NCBI GenBank assembly: GCA_030621945.1
Contig: JAUXGS010000038.1
Location: forward strand, 1-7,724
DNA length: 7,724 bases
DNA from: Methanosarcinales archaeon
GTDB taxonomy: Archaea; Halobacteriota; Syntropharchaeia; Alkanophagales; Methanospirareceae
Direction of reading: 5' to 3'
Shown: in pieces, positions 6,025 to 7,724 of the stretch
Numbering within the stretch: the first letter of the stretch is position 1
Layout of the letters: the number at the start of each line of letters is the position of its first letter
The notes under the pieces: model-generated
Told to the model about the DNA's origin: nothing
Databases searched by the model: none
The model's input: the letters and a program-made list of their open reading frames with translations, nothing else
Program-made: the position numbers and the translations under genes

Positions 6025-6184
6025 GTTATTTTCTACTTTGTACCCCCCAGGGGCCAAAAATAACCATCACTGTAGACCTCGTCCTCATTCTATACAAATA
6101 ATCTCTGAACGTGCCACACTACTACGCGCTGCCTATGTATGTTCTTCTATCGCGTTGATACGGTACTTTCTTTTTGTGGGGTCT

Positions 6185-7588
6185 TCATAAAAAAGGAGTG
6201 GTTTTTAACTTGAGGGTTTCTTTGGTGATGATATTTTCCAGGCAATGTAATTTGGTATCCGGGCGATTGCAATAAAGGATAACACTCCTGTCGAGCACAG
6301 TCACAGTAAAGCTATTTGTTACCATGTGCCTCAGCTCTGTGCCCAATACGCCCCCACCAGGCATTCCAAATACGCCCACATTTTCCGCCTCCCTCATCTC
6401 CATTGCCCAGTATGAAAATAACTCTGCCATTCTCTCAAGGTTGCCCGGCGTTTTCAAACGATATTGATACTCCAAAGTGTCCGTTCCGATGATAACCACG
6501 ACCGGAGGCTCTAAACTGGCAATGAAGTCTGTGAGTATTGGAAAATCCTCTTCCATTGATTCGCCTTTCAAAACTTGCACGTTCTCTCTTACTTCTTTCT
6601 TCTCCTTCCTTATCTCGAAGACGGTGAGATACTTCTTATAATCCTCTTCCGTTACGAAGGGCAATATCCCCCGCCTGAACCGCCGCTCATCCCATCCGCT
6701 ACTCGGGATCTTCACACAATTAACCTTTTGCTGTATACTGTTTATAATCATGTGCGCGACGATGGCATGGTACCCAAAGAGGGATAAATCATCTCCATAT
6801 TCCATGATATTGGTGCTCCCCTTAGCCATCCCCCCTCCTATGATCGTATCTATCCCCTCACATCCCGTGGATATGTATTGAGCAGTATTTGGCACGATTT
6901 CTACTTTTCTCGTCTTCTCTATTTTCCGCCTCTCGAAAGGCCCGAAATGGCGGAATCTGCCTCCATCTAAGGTAAAACCATATTTATGCTGGTCTATCCT
7001 GGTGCCTCTTAGTTTCTTTAATATCAATTGCCTACCCCTTCGGTAATCTATGTCTATGCGAGTCATTTCTACTATTCCATCAACGATATAATCGAGCGGA
7101 GTTGTGGCGCTTGTTTCTGCTATGAGTATCAGATTCATTTTGTATTGCGTTGCATAATTCCTTACCAGGTCAGTTAATGCAGCTTCCAGCACTTCCTTCT
7201 TCTCCTCTTTACCACCCCCCGATATTATCGCTTCCCAGCTATCAATTACGAGAGTGGCTGGCTTTTCTGCCTCTGCCAATTTCGTGTAAAGAGTGTTAGA
7301 GAAAGAGCGCAATCCCGTAAACCCTTTTGACGACAGATACAACTTAGTTGCATCTACCGCGCTAAAGCCGGCACGTTCTTCCAACCACGGAAATTGGCTG
7401 TAAAGAGCAGGAAGTGAGACCCTCGTTGAGAGATATGCAGCATTTTCGCCTCCGAACTCATCGAGTATCTCAAAAGCGAGCATCGTCTTCCCAGTTCCAG
7501 GCTCGCCCTTTAACAGCAGCGAAAACCCCATCCCCGTTGATAGCGCCTTCCCTATCTCAGGCGGTATTCTACTTTCCATTTTCACCAT
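6185..7588 (-). CDS. GvpD/KaiC-like RecA-superfamily ATPase, upstream copy
   Basis: This is a tandem paralogue of the 4621-6024 gene; with the chosen start it is also 467 residues. Walker A is GEPGTGKT (28-35), Walker B is LVIDSWE (113-119, Asp116), and KLRGTRIDQHKYGFTLDGGR is fully conserved. The second RecA-like domain starts STGCEGIDTIIGGGMAKGS and again has EYGDDLSLFGY where a P-loop should be, so loss of the second nucleotide site predates the duplication. The frame runs up to a GTG at 7663, but the extra residues have no counterpart in the paralogue. A strong box A centred 24 bases before the ATG at 7588 predicts a leaderless message beginning MVKMESRIPPE; the ATG at 7579 is the alternative. 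A likely role is regulatory ATPase or signalling hub, perhaps acting with the other copy as a hetero-oligomer (inference). Confidence 0.88.
   Translation of the reverse strand: MVKMESRIPPEIGKALSTGMGFSLLLKGEPGTGKTMLAFEILDEFGGENAAYLSTRVSLPALYSQFPWLEERAGFSAVDATKLYLSSKGFTGLRSFSNTLYTKLAEAEKPATLVIDSWEAIISGGGKEEKKEVLEAALTDLVRNYATQYKMNLILIAETSATTPLDYIVDGIVEMTRIDIDYRRGRQLILKKLRGTRIDQHKYGFTLDGGRFRHFGPFERRKIEKTRKVEIVPNTAQYISTGCEGIDTIIGGGMAKGSTNIMEYGDDLSLFGYHAIVAHMIINSIQQKVNCVKIPSSGWDERRFRRGILPFVTEEDYKKYLTVFEIRKEKKEVRENVQVLKGESMEEDFPILTDFIASLEPPVVVIIGTDTLEYQYRLKTPGNLERMAELFSYWAMEMREAENVGVFGMPGGGVLGTELRHMVTNSFTVTVLDRSVILYCNRPDTKLHCLENIITKETLKLKTTPFL
6240..6300 (-). repeat. Second copy of the 61-base ATPase 3' segment
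   Basis: This is the partner of 4676-4736, offset by 1564 bases, with 60 of 61 positions identical. The next bases towards the gene's 5' side diverge at once, so the boundary is sharp. Confidence 0.75.
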
Positions 7589-7709
7589 CGCTAATAATTT
7601 GTTTTTTAAATATAAATAAAAGGGGATGCATCCCTGACACGAGGACTGGCCCGGTAGCGGCACCGATAATGCTCTCCGTGATCCGGTTCAATCTTTCTTT
7701 CTTTTTCAT
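7569..7709 (-). pseudogene. Possible N-terminal remnant of a GxxExxY (PDDEXK_3-like) protein
   Basis: From the ATG at 7709 the minus strand reads MKKKERLNRITESIIGAATG and continues to a TAG inside the ATPase gene (46 residues). The opening resembles the usual start of GxxExxY proteins (LNxITExIIGAAIEVHRxLGPGLLES). After IIGAA the match stops in this frame, but another frame reads LPGQSSCQGC, which resembles LGPGLLESxYQxCL, as if a short deletion with frameshift had occurred. The ATPase promoter lies within the frame, and the stretch about 7620-7700 is more GC-rich than its surroundings. The frame is also open to the window edge, so it could instead be the 3' end of an upstream gene. The family match is from memory and short. 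Confidence 0.3.
7608..7634 (-). promoter_or_regulatory. Box A promoter with adjacent 12-bp palindrome, ATPase pair
   Basis: On the minus strand TTTATATTT (7608-7616) is a clear TATA box about 24 bases before the ATG at 7588, fitting leaderless transcription. Directly upstream is a perfect 12-bp palindrome, GGGATGCATCCC (7623-7634), separated from the box by a few bases. A dyad at the BRE side of an archaeal TATA box is a common place for activators or repressors. Confidence 0.5.
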
Positions 7710-7724
7710 CTCAGCGCTCTTCGC

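Noticed and set aside
6575..6787. Plus-strand frame of 70 residues
   Set aside because: Antisense to the second ATPase domain, with no support of its own.
4621..7588. Naming the ATPases gvpD
   Set aside because: The family resemblance is good, but no gas-vesicle genes are present and many archaeal paralogues of this family are not gas-vesicle regulators.
7589..7663. GTG-initiated N-terminal extension of the upstream ATPase
   Set aside because: The extra residues have no counterpart in the paralogue and would be encoded across a strong TATA box; leaderless initiation at 7588 fits better.
1..7724. CRISPR array, rRNA or tRNA genes
   Set aside because: No regularly spaced direct repeats and no conserved rRNA or tRNA segments were seen on either strand.

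Overview
The window looks archaeal. The coding regions are AT-rich, several starts are preceded by TTTATATA-like box A promoters, one start appears leaderless, and the two long minus-strand genes encode GvpD/KaiC-like RecA-superfamily ATPases of a kind common in Euryarchaeota. By inference it is an uncultured methanogen- or ANME-related euryarchaeon; nothing here fixes the lineage.

Layout. Positions 1-639 (+) are the 3' part of a multi-pass membrane protein. An AT-rich spacer follows (640-891) holding a repeat-like element with 11-bp inverted ends. A small one-TM protein is encoded on the minus strand (892-1125). The gene-poor stretch 1126-1509 holds duplicated promoter-like sequences, two inverted repeats and a TGA-interrupted cysteine-rich reading frame. 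Next are three plus-strand genes: an 8-TM two-module membrane protein (1510-2463), a membrane-anchored protein with two CBS domains (2604-3596), and a second 8-TM two-module protein (3641-4573). Facing them on the minus strand is a tandem pair of closely related ATPases (4621-6024 and 6185-7588). The right edge carries what looks like the broken N-terminal end of a GxxExxY (PDDEXK_3-like) protein.

The three membrane proteins are paralogues built from one roughly 140-residue, four-helix module used twice in each. N-terminal modules resemble each other and C-terminal modules resemble each other, so the internal duplication came before the gene duplications. I do not recognise this family. With the CBS protein between two of them and the ATPase pair converging on them, the simplest reading is a membrane-associated sensing or signalling locus: modular membrane proteins, an anchored nucleotide sensor (CBS pair), and KaiC/GvpD-type ATPases as cytoplasmic hubs. 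That functional link is inference from proximity and known family roles. No gas-vesicle structural gene is in the window, so a gvpD name is not justified.
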